From Desulfobacterales bacterium (lineage in GTDB: Bacteria > Desulfobacterota > Desulfobacteria > Desulfobacterales > Desulfobacteraceae), in the NCBI GenBank assembly GCA_023143455.1, contig JAGLHT010000001.1, positions 42,243 to 106,242 of the forward strand: 64,000 nucleotides of DNA. Reading direction: 5' to 3'. Made by a program: the position numbers and the translations under genes. The notes under the pieces are model-generated. The model was not told the DNA's origin and did not search any database. It saw nothing but the letters and a program-made list of their open reading frames with translations. This document shows, piece by piece, positions 44,407 through 53,886 of this stretch; positions within the stretch are counted from its first letter, which is position 1; every line of letters begins with the position of its first letter.

Positions 44407-46279
44407 GTTTTCCAGAAATTTATTTATCATCATGATATCTGATATTGTGTTGATATTATTATCTCTATATTTTTCATACCAGATTCGTTTTGATTTTGAA
44501 ATTTCAGTAATTTTTTGGGATCAATTTGTATGGATGATTCCGAGTTTAATTTTGATTAAAATTTTAACTTTTATATATTTTGACCTATACCGGGGTATGT
44601 GGAGATATACCAGCTTAAATGATCTTATAAATATTATAAAAGCATCTGTTGTATCTTCCTTGTTATTAGGTGGCTGGGTTTTTTTTAGAACACAATTTGT
44701 AAGTGTTCCAAGGTCTGTTTTTTTAATTGATTTAAGTTTAACTTTACTTTTTATTTCAGGTTTAAGAGTTCTCACAAGAATCAGCTTTGAACGGTTGAAT
44801 GAACATACAAATTTAAAGGAAGTTTTTTTATCTTTTGTTCAATCATTTAAAAAGGATTCTACTTCAGCAAAAAAACTTTTGATTCTTGGAGCAGGAGATT
44901 GTGGGGAAAAGCTTTATAGAGAGATTCGTAACAATTCCTCTATTAAGTTAAAAGTAGTTGGTTTCTTAGATGATGATCCTGCTAAAATCGGAAGAAAAAT
45001 TCATGGCGTCTTAGTCATAGATCAGATTGAAAATATTGAAAGTGTTGTTAAGGGGTATGGAATTGAACAAATAATTATTTCAATTCCTTCGGCTAATGCA
45101 TCAAGAATGAGGTACATTGTTGAGCTCTGTAAAAAATGTGATGTTGAGTTTAAGACAGTTCCGGGAATGGGTGAGCTAATAAATGGTAAAGTCACTGTAA
45201 ATGCAATTAGGGAAGTGGAATACAGAGACCTTCTTGGTCGGAAACCTGTTGATCTGGATGATGAAAAGATTGGAGAATATCTGGGTAGCAGAACTATATT
45301 TGTTACTGGCGCCGGTGGATCTATCGGTCGAGGCTTATGCAATCAGATCCTAAGATATTCTCCTGAGAAAATTATTCTTTTTGAAAGAGCTGAGAGCCCT
45401 CTTTATGAAATTGATCTTGATCTAAAGAGAGTTTTCCCCAATGTAGAAGTTGTTCCATTTTTGGGTGATATTCAGAACAAAGAAGAGCTCGAAAAAGCAT
45501 TTGAAAAGTTTAAACCTGATATTGTTTTCCATGCAGCAGCCTATAAGCATGTTCCAATGTTAGAGCATTATCCATGGAAAGCAGTTGAAAATAATATACA
45601 GGGTACAGAAAATCTTGTTGATGTCGCTGACAGGTTTGAGTGTGAAAAATTTGTTTTTGTCTCTACTGACAAGGCTGTAAACCCTACAAATGTTATGGGT
45701 ACAAGCAAGCGAGTTTCAGAAATAATTGTTCAAAGTAGAAATGTTATTAAAAAGTCAAAAACAACTTTTATCACTGTAAGGTTTGGCAATGTCATAGGTA
45801 GCGTTGGTAGTGTAATCCCTCTTTTTAAAAAACAGATCAAAGAGGGTGGGCCTGTTACTGTAACCCATCCTGATATAATCAGGTATTTTATGCTTATTTC
45901 TGAAGCCTGCCAATTGATTCTTCAAGCAGGTTCTATGGGAAGAGGTGGAGAGATATTTGTTTTAGAAATGGGAGATCCTGTTAATATTGATAGTATGGCA
46001 AGGGATTTGATTAAATTTTCAGGGTTTGAACCTGAAGTTGATATAAAGATTAAATACACAGGATTAAGGCCTGGTGAAAAACTTTATGAAGAGTTGATGA
46101 CTAAAGATGAAAATGTAGTTCCTACAAATCATAAAAAAATAATGGTATTAAATAGTAACAAGAATGACATGGACAATTTCAATACTGGTCTGGAGAAATT
46201 AAAAAAAGCTGCAAAAGATCGAAATAAAAAAGAAATAAAACAATGCTTAATAGAGATTGTACCTGAATATAAACCTTAA
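44396..46279 (+). CDS. wbpM: WbpM-type UDP-GlcNAc 4,6-dehydratase (membrane-anchored)
   Basis: A 627-aa protein of the expected WbpM/CapD length: four N-terminal transmembrane helices (about residues 1-115), a first Rossmann domain (LLILGAGDCGEKLYREI near residue 161) and a C-terminal SDR domain with TGAGGSIGRGL near residue 304, STDKAVNPTNVMGTSKR with Thr-Asp-Lys and Met-x3-Lys in place of Tyr-x3-Lys, and GLRPGEKLYEELM. It makes UDP-2-acetamido-2,6-dideoxy-4-keto-D-hexose, the precursor of D-QuiNAc and D-FucNAc. It is the last gene of the polysaccharide locus. Confidence 0.92.
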   Translation: MKIRFSRNLFIIMISDIVLILLSLYFSYQIRFDFEISVIFWDQFVWMIPSLILIKILTFIYFDLYRGMWRYTSLNDLINIIKASVVSSLLLGGWVFFRTQFVSVPRSVFLIDLSLTLLFISGLRVLTRISFERLNEHTNLKEVFLSFVQSFKKDSTSAKKLLILGAGDCGEKLYREIRNNSSIKLKVVGFLDDDPAKIGRKIHGVLVIDQIENIESVVKGYGIEQIIISIPSANASRMRYIVELCKKCDVEFKTVPGMGELINGKVTVNAIREVEYRDLLGRKPVDLDDEKIGEYLGSRTIFVTGAGGSIGRGLCNQILRYSPEKIILFERAESPLYEIDLDLKRVFPNVEVVPFLGDIQNKEELEKAFEKFKPDIVFHAAAYKHVPMLEHYPWKAVENNIQGTENLVDVADRFECEKFVFVSTDKAVNPTNVMGTSKRVSEIIVQSRNVIKKSKTTFITVRFGNVIGSVGSVIPLFKKQIKEGGPVTVTHPDIIRYFMLISEACQLILQAGSMGRGGEIFVLEMGDPVNIDSMARDLIKFSGFEPEVDIKIKYTGLRPGEKLYEELMTKDENVVPTNHKKIMVLNSNKNDMDNFNTGLEKLKKAAKDRNKKEIKQCLIEIVPEYKP

Positions 46280-46298
46280 AAATAAATAGAATCCACCT

Positions 46299-49200
46299 TT
46301 GCTGAATATTTTTAAAAGTAATAGAATGGAATATCTTATGGATGCTTTAGCATCTGTGATAAAGGATCCCTTAGCGGATCCTTTTTTGTTTGAATGGATA
46401 GTAATTCAGAGCAGAGGTATGAAACAATGGATATCTATCGAGCTTGCAAAAAAAAATGGGATATGTGCAAACGTCAATTATTCTTTTCCAAGAGAGATAA
46501 TTGAAAAGTTTTCTTTGAAACAAGATTTTGATAGTAATCTTCTTGTCTGGAAAATTATGGATTTAATTCCCCATCTCATACATGACTCCAAATTTAGGAG
46601 TATAAAGAATTATCTTGTAGATGATAAAGATGGCATCAGGCTTTATCAACTTAGCAGCAATATTGCTGACCTTTTTGATGATTACAGGATTTACCGTCCT
46701 GACCTGTTATTAAAATGGCAGAACAATGCTGAAAACCTTCAGGCCAAAGATAGTTTTTGGGCATGGCAGCCTGTTTTGTTCAGGAAAATGATTGAAACTG
46801 GCTTTGAATATTCTCCTGTTCAAGTTGCAGAAGGAAAAGATATCCCCCAACGGATTTCAGCTTTTGGAATATCATCTTATCCTCCTCTGTTTTTGAATTT
46901 TTTTAATAACTTAAGCAAGCTTTCGGATATTAATTTGTTTTTGTTTGTACCCTCAAAAGAATTTTTTGGATATTCAACGCCTAATTTTATAGAGGAAATT
47001 GATTCTGGAAACCCCCTTGTTGCATCTCTTGGAAAGGCAGGCAGGGATTTGCAGGTTTTATTGGAAGAGTTTGAATATTATGAACCCCCCTTGCCTGATT
47101 TGTGGCATGATTCTCTGCTTGATGCAGGGACAATGCTCTCTTATCTTCAATCAGATATATTAAATCTTTATGAAAGGAAACATGGCAAAGATATAGAGCC
47201 CCTTGATATTTCTCTTAAAAATGACAATTCAATTTCAATCCATTCATGTCATACTCCCATGCGGGAGGTACAAATTTTCAAAGATCAGCTCTTAAATCTT
47301 TTTGAGAAAAACCCTGATTTAACACCAGATGATGTAATTGTAATGATGCCTGATGTTGAGTCATATGCACCTTTGATCGAAGCTGTGTTTTCTGTAGAAC
47401 ACAAGTTTTCTTATTCAATCAGTGATCGAAAACAAAAGTCAGAGTCAAAAATAGTTAAAGCTTTTTTAAAAATCATGAACATTATGACTTCAAGGCTTGA
47501 GCTTCATTCTGTTCTTGACCTTCTTTTTATGGAACCAGTGGCAGAGAAATTTTCAATTGATCAGATTGAACTTGGCTTAATTGAGAAATACGCCGAGAAT
47601 GCAGGGATACGATGGGGCATTGATTCAGATCACAAAAAAAACAGAGGTTTTCCTGAATTTTATGAAAACACTTTTAAGTTTGGCCTTCAAAGACTAATGC
47701 TTGGATATGCCATGCCTGAGGACAGTGATACATTATTCTGCAATGTTATTCCTACTGGTATGCCCCAAGGATCAGAAGCAGAAATAATTGGAAAATTTGC
47801 TTTGTTTTTAGATGCTCTTTTTAAAGAGGCAAAGCTATTTTATTTAAGAGAAGAAAATATTTCATATTTTTGTAAAAGTTTTAAGCAGATTTTAAACTCA
47901 ATGATTGCAAAGACTTCTGATAATGAAACAGAATTTTTATTCATTTTAGATATAGTTCAGCAAATTAAAAATGAATCAGAACAAGCTTTATTTGAAAATA
48001 AACTTTCCTTTGATGTTGCCTTGAAAATACTTGAGGAAAAGTTGTCTCAATCGGTTTCAGCAGGATCATTCATGACCGGCGGTATTACATTCTGTAATTT
48101 AATGCCCATGAGAAGCATTCCCTTTAAGGTTGTTGGATTAATGGGTATGGGTGAGCAGGATTTTCCAAGAAAATCATCCTCAAGGAGCTTTGATTTGATT
48201 GAAAAATTCCCACGAATTGGTGATAAAAATGTTCGTTCTGAAGACAGGTATCTATTTTTAGAAGCTCTGATTTCTGCAAGGGAAAATTTTATAATCACAT
48301 ATACAGGTTTTGATATAAAAGACAATTCACCATTACCCTGTTCAGCAATTGTAAGTGAGTTAATCGATGTAATTATGGAAAGTTTTAAAATAAAATCAGA
48401 GCAAGATCTGATTTGCTATCATCCTCTTCAGCCATTTAGTCCCAAGTATTTTACCAAGAATGAGAAGTATTTTTCATTTTCTTCCCATGCTTTTAAAACC
48501 TTAAAAAGTCTTGCAAACAGATCAGATAAAAAAGAATTGTTTATCTCTAAAGATTTATCCCCTTCGACCTTGTCAAAAGAAAATATTTCTTTGGACAGCC
48601 TTTGTTATTTTTTCAAACAGCCTTTAAAATATATGATGAAAAACAGGCTGGGTATTGTTTTTCAGGAATCTAAAATAACTCAGGAAGACAGAGAACCTGT
48701 TGTTTTAGATTCGCTTGATAATTTTCAGATAGGATCAGATATTCTTATAAAGGGTGTTGAAACAAAACAGCTTAATTTTGATTATGACAGGTTCAAAGCA
48801 GCAGGCAAACTCTCTTTTGGAAAAAAAGGTAAGATTGACTTAGAAGAAATATATTCCCAGGTTGCACCCATATATGAAAAAGCAGAAACAATTATTCAAA
48901 AAGGGCTTATGAGTTCAATAAATTTTGATATTGATTTTGATTCAATTAATGTTTCAGGCACCATTGACCAAATTTTTGATGATATTGGTCGTGCAATAGT
49001 AACATTTGGAAAACTTAACCCTCAACGGCTTTTAAATGCTTGGATATATCATCTTGCTTTAAATGCTTCTTCAAAAAAGGCAAATTCTTTAGAAACTATT
49101 CTAGTTGGGAAGAGTGTAGGTAAATCAAAAAATATTGCCAAGCAAATTTTATTTTCAAAAACAGATAGCAATGATGCACACAAGTTATTATCAGATCTTG

Positions 49201-49505
49201 TAAAAAGTTACCAAGCAGGCCTTGATACTCCTTTTTTGTTTTTCCCTGAAACATCCTATGAGTTTGTGAAAAACTTTTTAGAAACTGATCAGGATGAATC
49301 GAAAAGCAATATTTTCAACATTATGCAAAAGTGTAAAACAAAATGGTACAATTCTTTTTTTGACTCAGGAGAAAAAACAGATAGATATACAAACCTTTAT
49401 TTTGGTGAGCATGACCTTTTTCAGAGTGTGGATTATTTTATTGGAAGCGGGTTTATTGAAAATTCAGTCAGAGTATTTAAGCCATTAATGGAGCATATGA
49501 AATAA
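46299..49505 (+). CDS. recC: Exodeoxyribonuclease V subunit gamma (RecC)
   Basis: A 1068-aa RecC homologue, close to the usual 1100-1200 aa. The N-terminus MLNIFKSNRMEYLMDAL and WIVIQSRGMKQWISIELAKK align with the start of RecC, so the TTG at 46299 is accepted although no clear Shine-Dalgarno precedes it. The defunct helicase fold is indicated by GGITFCNLMPMRSIPF and LMGMGEQDFPR, and the C-terminal part resembles an inactive nuclease domain. RecC holds DNA and reads Chi in RecBCD, which processes double-strand ends. It is followed one base later by recB. Confidence 0.9.
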   Translation: MLNIFKSNRMEYLMDALASVIKDPLADPFLFEWIVIQSRGMKQWISIELAKKNGICANVNYSFPREIIEKFSLKQDFDSNLLVWKIMDLIPHLIHDSKFRSIKNYLVDDKDGIRLYQLSSNIADLFDDYRIYRPDLLLKWQNNAENLQAKDSFWAWQPVLFRKMIETGFEYSPVQVAEGKDIPQRISAFGISSYPPLFLNFFNNLSKLSDINLFLFVPSKEFFGYSTPNFIEEIDSGNPLVASLGKAGRDLQVLLEEFEYYEPPLPDLWHDSLLDAGTMLSYLQSDILNLYERKHGKDIEPLDISLKNDNSISIHSCHTPMREVQIFKDQLLNLFEKNPDLTPDDVIVMMPDVESYAPLIEAVFSVEHKFSYSISDRKQKSESKIVKAFLKIMNIMTSRLELHSVLDLLFMEPVAEKFSIDQIELGLIEKYAENAGIRWGIDSDHKKNRGFPEFYENTFKFGLQRLMLGYAMPEDSDTLFCNVIPTGMPQGSEAEIIGKFALFLDALFKEAKLFYLREENISYFCKSFKQILNSMIAKTSDNETEFLFILDIVQQIKNESEQALFENKLSFDVALKILEEKLSQSVSAGSFMTGGITFCNLMPMRSIPFKVVGLMGMGEQDFPRKSSSRSFDLIEKFPRIGDKNVRSEDRYLFLEALISARENFIITYTGFDIKDNSPLPCSAIVSELIDVIMESFKIKSEQDLICYHPLQPFSPKYFTKNEKYFSFSSHAFKTLKSLANRSDKKELFISKDLSPSTLSKENISLDSLCYFFKQPLKYMMKNRLGIVFQESKITQEDREPVVLDSLDNFQIGSDILIKGVETKQLNFDYDRFKAAGKLSFGKKGKIDLEEIYSQVAPIYEKAETIIQKGLMSSINFDIDFDSINVSGTIDQIFDDIGRAIVTFGKLNPQRLLNAWIYHLALNASSKKANSLETILVGKSVGKSKNIAKQILFSKTDSNDAHKLLSDLVKSYQAGLDTPFLFFPETSYEFVKNFLETDQDESKSNIFNIMQKCKTKWYNSFFDSGEKTDRYTNLYFGEHDLFQSVDYFIGSGFIENSVRVFKPLMEHMK

Positions 49506-49506
49506 G

Positions 49507-52500
49507 ATGGAAATATTGAATCCATTTGATATTGAGCTTAAAAATACAATTTTAATTGAAGCAAGCGCTGGAACTGGAAAAACATATACAATAACTACAA
49601 TCTATACAAGGCTTGTGTTAGAAGGATATAGACCGAATTCTATTTTAGTTGTTACATTTACCGAAGCTGCGGCGGCTGAATTGAAGTTGAGAATTCGCAA
49701 AAGACTATTACAAGCTCTTTCAATTCTGGTTGAATTGAATTTTGATACAGACTCAACCCTTGAATCAGACCATGAATTCAGTCAATACCTTAAATCAGGT
49801 ACAGAAAAAAAAGTAAGAAACAAAAAGAGATATTTAAAAAATGCTCTTAATTTGTTTGATGAGACATCAATTCTAACTATTCATTCTTTTTGCTTAAAAA
49901 TGCTCAAAGAAAATGCTTTTGAAAGCAGAGCACTTTTTGATGTAGAACTTTCTCCTGACAGCTCTTTGATTGAAAAAGAAATATGCTATGATTTTTTTGC
50001 AGAAAAAATAAATAACCTTGACTCGCTATTCTTAAAATATCTAAAAAAGAAAAATTTTGTTCCTGGAAAATTAATAAGAAAATTTTCAAAACTTCTTTCC
50101 CGACCTGATATTGAGCTGATTCCCAAAACCATGGAATTTTCAGATGTTTTTGATGAGTATAGAGAGATAGTAAAAGAAATTGAAGTCTATATTGATCACA
50201 AAAGTTACGAGATCAAAGAGTTCATCCAAAATGATTCTGGAATAAACAAACAAAGTTATAAAAAAAACTTGGTAGAAAACTGGCTTGAACAAATAAGCGA
50301 GCAATTGTCTGTCACAGGCGAGAACACAGTGTTTGAAATGAATGAAAAAGGTGATTCCTTATATAAATTCACTTTAACAAGGCTGGAAGAGAAGCTAAAA
50401 CCAGGATTTGATTTGCCTGAATATGAATTTTTCAGTCTCTGCCAGAAGCTTTTTGAACTTAACAAGGTTTTTGAAAACAATATTTTAAGCCTTGAGATAT
50501 CATATTTTAAATATTTAAAAACCAAGCTTCTAAAAAATAAAGAAAGACTCGGAGAAGTTTTTTTTAATGATCTCATAAACGATCTTGCCCACGCGCTTCA
50601 TGGCAATGCAAGTAAAATACTTATTTCTGCAATACAGGAAAAATATCATGCAGCCTTGATAGATGAATTTCAGGATACTGACCAGACCCAATACTCTATA
50701 TTTTCAAAGCTTTTTGTAAATCAGGAGAATCTATTTTGCATGATTGGAGACCCGAAACAGGCAATTTATGGTTTTCGAGGTGGAGATATTTTTGCCTATC
50801 TTAAAGCAGTTGAAGATAGTACAAAGGTTTATACATTGGATAAAAATTATAGAAGTGATCCAATGCTTGTAGAATCTGTTAATTCTATATTCACAAATCA
50901 AGTCAACCCATTTTTATATGAGAAGATCGGATTTCACCCTGTCACAGCACCTGAAATATCTGAAAACCGTTTATTTATAGATAACAAAGAAGCCCCAAGT
51001 TTTCAGTTTCTTTTTTTAAATAAAGAAAAGATAAATGCAGACATAGATAAAAAAGGTTTTATTACAAAAACATGGGCAAATGATAATATTCCGTCAATAG
51101 TTGCTGAAGATTTAGCTAAACTTTTAAATTCTGATACCTTTTTACAAAAAAGAAAGATTGAACCATCAGATATCGCAGTTATTGTCAGGAAGAATGATCA
51201 GGCAAATAAGATCAGTAAGGCATTAAAGCTTTATCAAATTCCTTCACATATTTATAGTAGCGATTCTGTATATGTTTCAAAAGAGGCTCAAGAGATGACT
51301 GATCTTCTTTGTGCCGTATTAGAACCTGAAAATGATAGTTTAGTAAAAGCCGCTCTTTTAACAGATATTTTTGAATTTACTGCAAATGATATTGATTATC
51401 TTAACTATTCAGATGGATTACTTTCAGGCTGGAAGGAAAAATTTAAAAGTTATCAGTCTCTATGGCTGAAACATGGCTTTATCAGGATGATTCAAGAAGT
51501 TTTTTATTCAAAAGAAGCATTCTCAAAAACAAATACATATATTAGTGAAAGAACTATTACAAATTATAATCATCTTACTGAGCTTCTTCATTATACAGAG
51601 TCTGACCAGCATTTCTCGCCTATTTTTTTATTAAAGTGGTTTGAACATGAGCAGGGAAGGGCATTAGACAATGGTTCCCAGGAAGAATTGCGCCTTGAGA
51701 CGGATCAGAAAGCTGTCTCTATTGTAACAATACATAAAAGTAAGGGGCTTGAGTGGCCCTTGGTATATTTACCTTATTTATGGGATGGTAAAATTAATCC
51801 TAACAAAGATGATTATTGTTTGTTCCATGATCCAAATGATGATTACAGGGAAAAATTTGACCTGGGATATGAAAATATAGACAAAGCAAGAGAATTATCA
51901 AATAATGAAGCGCAGGCTGAAGAGGTAAGGCTTTTGTATGTTGCTTTGACACGTGCTGCATCAATGGTGAAAGTGGTTTGGGGAAGGTTTAATTCTGTAG
52001 ATGCCTCAGCTTTAGGAAATATCTTGCACGGTAAATCTGTTTCAGATGATATGGGCATGTTAGAAGACATTAAATCCTTAACAAAAAATGGCAAGCAAAG
52101 GATAAGTGTTGATATTTATAAGCCTGGTGAATCAGGAGGAAAAATAATTCCTTATAGCCAAAATGATGTTCTCCATAAGCAAGGTAAAATAAGAACCCTT
52201 ACAAGATCGGTTTTTAAATCATGGAAAATTGCAAGTTTTTCATCTTTAATTTCAAATATAGATTATAAATTTTCAGCAAATACAGAGATAGGAAAAAACC
52301 TTTCCTCTAAAACAGAAATAACATTAAAAGATTTCCCTGCAGGTGCAGGCTCTGGAGAATTTTTTCATTCTCTTTTTGAGGATCTTGATTTTGGGGACAA
52401 TAAGGAAAATATTACAAATCTTGTTAAGTCAAAGCTTGAAGGTTTTGGATATAAGTCTGAATTATGGAGTAAAACAATAAATAAATCTGTAGATCAGATT

Positions 52501-53073
52501 TTGTCAACTAAGCTTTCAAAAGAGAACAATGCTTTTGTTTTAAGAAATATAAAAAGTAAAAAGCGATTAAATGAACTTGAATTTTTCTTTCCAATAAAAT
52601 CTGTAAATAACAAAGAACTATACAATACCTTTAAAAATTCAATGAAACACCCAACAGCATCAGAATATGCTGATAAGCTTTTAGAACTTGATTTTAACAG
52701 TGTTTCAGGCTTTATGAAAGGCTTTGTTGATCTTGTTTTTGAATTTGATGATAAGTGGTATATTGTTGATTATAAATCAAACTTTCTTGGAAAATCATAT
52801 GATGATTACTCCTGTGGCGCCATGAATGATGCCATGATGGAACATCATTATTTTCTTCAATACCACATCTATGTAGTGGCTTTGCATAAATATTTAAAAT
52901 TTCGCCAAAAGAATTATGACTACAATTCACATTTTGGAGGCGTTTTTTATCTTTTTATAAGAGGAATGCAACCCGAATCTGATACAAAAAGTAAGCTTAG
53001 CGCAACTACAGGTATTTTTTATGATGTCCCGGATTATAAGTTTATCAATGAGTTATCAAATAAGTTTTTTTAA
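49507..53073 (+). CDS. recB: Exodeoxyribonuclease V subunit beta (RecB)
   Basis: A 1188-aa UvrD-like helicase-nuclease. Walker A is ASAGTGKT at residues 19-26, VVTFTEAAAAELKLRIR is motif Ia, ALIDEFQDTD is Walker B and GDPKQAIYGFRGGD is motif III. SIVTIHKSKGLEWPLVYLP and LLYVALTRA are helicase motifs V and VI. The C-terminal nuclease has GFMKGFVDLVFEFDDKW and VDYKSNFLG with the catalytic Asp-x-Lys. RecB drives DNA unwinding and resection with RecC. No recD follows; the next gene is convergent, six bases away. Confidence 0.95.
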   Translation: MEILNPFDIELKNTILIEASAGTGKTYTITTIYTRLVLEGYRPNSILVVTFTEAAAAELKLRIRKRLLQALSILVELNFDTDSTLESDHEFSQYLKSGTEKKVRNKKRYLKNALNLFDETSILTIHSFCLKMLKENAFESRALFDVELSPDSSLIEKEICYDFFAEKINNLDSLFLKYLKKKNFVPGKLIRKFSKLLSRPDIELIPKTMEFSDVFDEYREIVKEIEVYIDHKSYEIKEFIQNDSGINKQSYKKNLVENWLEQISEQLSVTGENTVFEMNEKGDSLYKFTLTRLEEKLKPGFDLPEYEFFSLCQKLFELNKVFENNILSLEISYFKYLKTKLLKNKERLGEVFFNDLINDLAHALHGNASKILISAIQEKYHAALIDEFQDTDQTQYSIFSKLFVNQENLFCMIGDPKQAIYGFRGGDIFAYLKAVEDSTKVYTLDKNYRSDPMLVESVNSIFTNQVNPFLYEKIGFHPVTAPEISENRLFIDNKEAPSFQFLFLNKEKINADIDKKGFITKTWANDNIPSIVAEDLAKLLNSDTFLQKRKIEPSDIAVIVRKNDQANKISKALKLYQIPSHIYSSDSVYVSKEAQEMTDLLCAVLEPENDSLVKAALLTDIFEFTANDIDYLNYSDGLLSGWKEKFKSYQSLWLKHGFIRMIQEVFYSKEAFSKTNTYISERTITNYNHLTELLHYTESDQHFSPIFLLKWFEHEQGRALDNGSQEELRLETDQKAVSIVTIHKSKGLEWPLVYLPYLWDGKINPNKDDYCLFHDPNDDYREKFDLGYENIDKARELSNNEAQAEEVRLLYVALTRAASMVKVVWGRFNSVDASALGNILHGKSVSDDMGMLEDIKSLTKNGKQRISVDIYKPGESGGKIIPYSQNDVLHKQGKIRTLTRSVFKSWKIASFSSLISNIDYKFSANTEIGKNLSSKTEITLKDFPAGAGSGEFFHSLFEDLDFGDNKENITNLVKSKLEGFGYKSELWSKTINKSVDQILSTKLSKENNAFVLRNIKSKKRLNELEFFFPIKSVNNKELYNTFKNSMKHPTASEYADKLLELDFNSVSGFMKGFVDLVFEFDDKWYIVDYKSNFLGKSYDDYSCGAMNDAMMEHHYFLQYHIYVVALHKYLKFRQKNYDYNSHFGGVFYLFIRGMQPESDTKSKLSATTGIFYDVPDYKFINELSNKFF

Positions 53074-53079
53074 AAACAT

Positions 53080-53763
53080 TTATATCATTATTGCATCTTT
53101 TTGACGACTTTCAAGATAGAAGCTCCCATCCTTTTCAAAAAGGAAGACACTGTCTAAATATCCCACCGCTCCATATTCTTCATGCTTTAGACTCAAGAAA
53201 AATTCATTGATGGGGAATATGTTCCAGTCATGACTTACAAAAATTCCTATTTCATCTTTATCAAGTTCTTGTAGCTCTTGTTTCATGAATTGAACTATTT
53301 TTTGCGCAGTTTCTTCAGGATTAAGCATAATATCTTCAGAAATTTCTTTGTTAAACCAGGAACGCAAGAAAATATCAGAACTTGTTTCTGACACCATACT
53401 TATAGCTTTTTCTATATCTTTAATATAAAAGGGTGAAAGATCAATGCTAAGGATTGCATTGTTATTAACTTCCTCATGTTTTTGGAAATAACCTTTATCA
53501 ATTAAGTAGGCTGTTTCAATGCATCTGCCAAAATGGCTGGAAAATAGTTTTGGGTGAGGATCTTGAGCAAGGGAAGAACCAAATTTGAAGGCTTCGTTCT
53601 TTCCATTTTCAGTTAAACCCATAAAAGGTTCTCTTTTTGCATTTTCGTGAAAATGTCTTTCAGAATGACGTACAATAAGTGATATCCTGTCAGGTTTTGT
53701 TTTTATTATCTTCTTAATTGATTCTAATGTTGTAATGCTTTTCATTTCATATTTAGGGAACAT
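53080..53763 (-). CDS. Histidine phosphatase (phosphoglycerate mutase-like) family protein
   Basis: A 227-aa protein with the catalytic arginine-histidine motif Arg32-His33 in VRHSER, LTENGKNEAFKFG downstream and FVSHDWN carrying the second catalytic His. These define branch-2-like histidine phosphatases, which form a phospho-histidine intermediate. The substrate is unknown. The ATG has GGAG upstream on the - strand and a promoter-like TTGACA/TATTTT pair. It is convergent with recB and divergent from the arginase gene. Confidence 0.82.
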   Translation of the reverse strand: MFPKYEMKSITTLESIKKIIKTKPDRISLIVRHSERHFHENAKREPFMGLTENGKNEAFKFGSSLAQDPHPKLFSSHFGRCIETAYLIDKGYFQKHEEVNNNAILSIDLSPFYIKDIEKAISMVSETSSDIFLRSWFNKEISEDIMLNPEETAQKIVQFMKQELQELDKDEIGIFVSHDWNIFPINEFFLSLKHEEYGAVGYLDSVFLFEKDGSFYLESRQKDAIMI

Positions 53764-53798
53764 ATATATTACTCCTTTTATCTTTAAATTGGATTGTT

Positions 53799-53827
53799 AA
53801 AATACTTTATGCTATGTTACCTGTCAA
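53799..53827 (-). promoter_or_regulatory. Predicted sigma-70 promoter of the histidine phosphatase gene
   Basis: On the - strand TTGACA (53827-53822) is followed after exactly 17 bases by TATTTT (53804-53799), about 35 bases before the start codon at 53763. The -35 is a perfect consensus; the -10 is moderate. Confidence 0.5.
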
Positions 53828-53838
53828 CTTGTAAGTTG
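53825..53838. promoter_or_regulatory. Perfect inverted repeat overlapping a -35 box, possible operator
   Basis: CAACTT-GT-AAGTTG is a perfect dyad with six-base arms in the 100-base region between two divergent genes. It overlaps the -35 hexamer of the predicted - strand promoter by three bases. A repressor bound here could block that promoter. The site is short and could be chance. Confidence 0.3.
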
Positions 53839-53886
53839 CAGATAGGTTTATTAGCGTTTGGTTAGATGTTTTTAAAAAGGATACAA

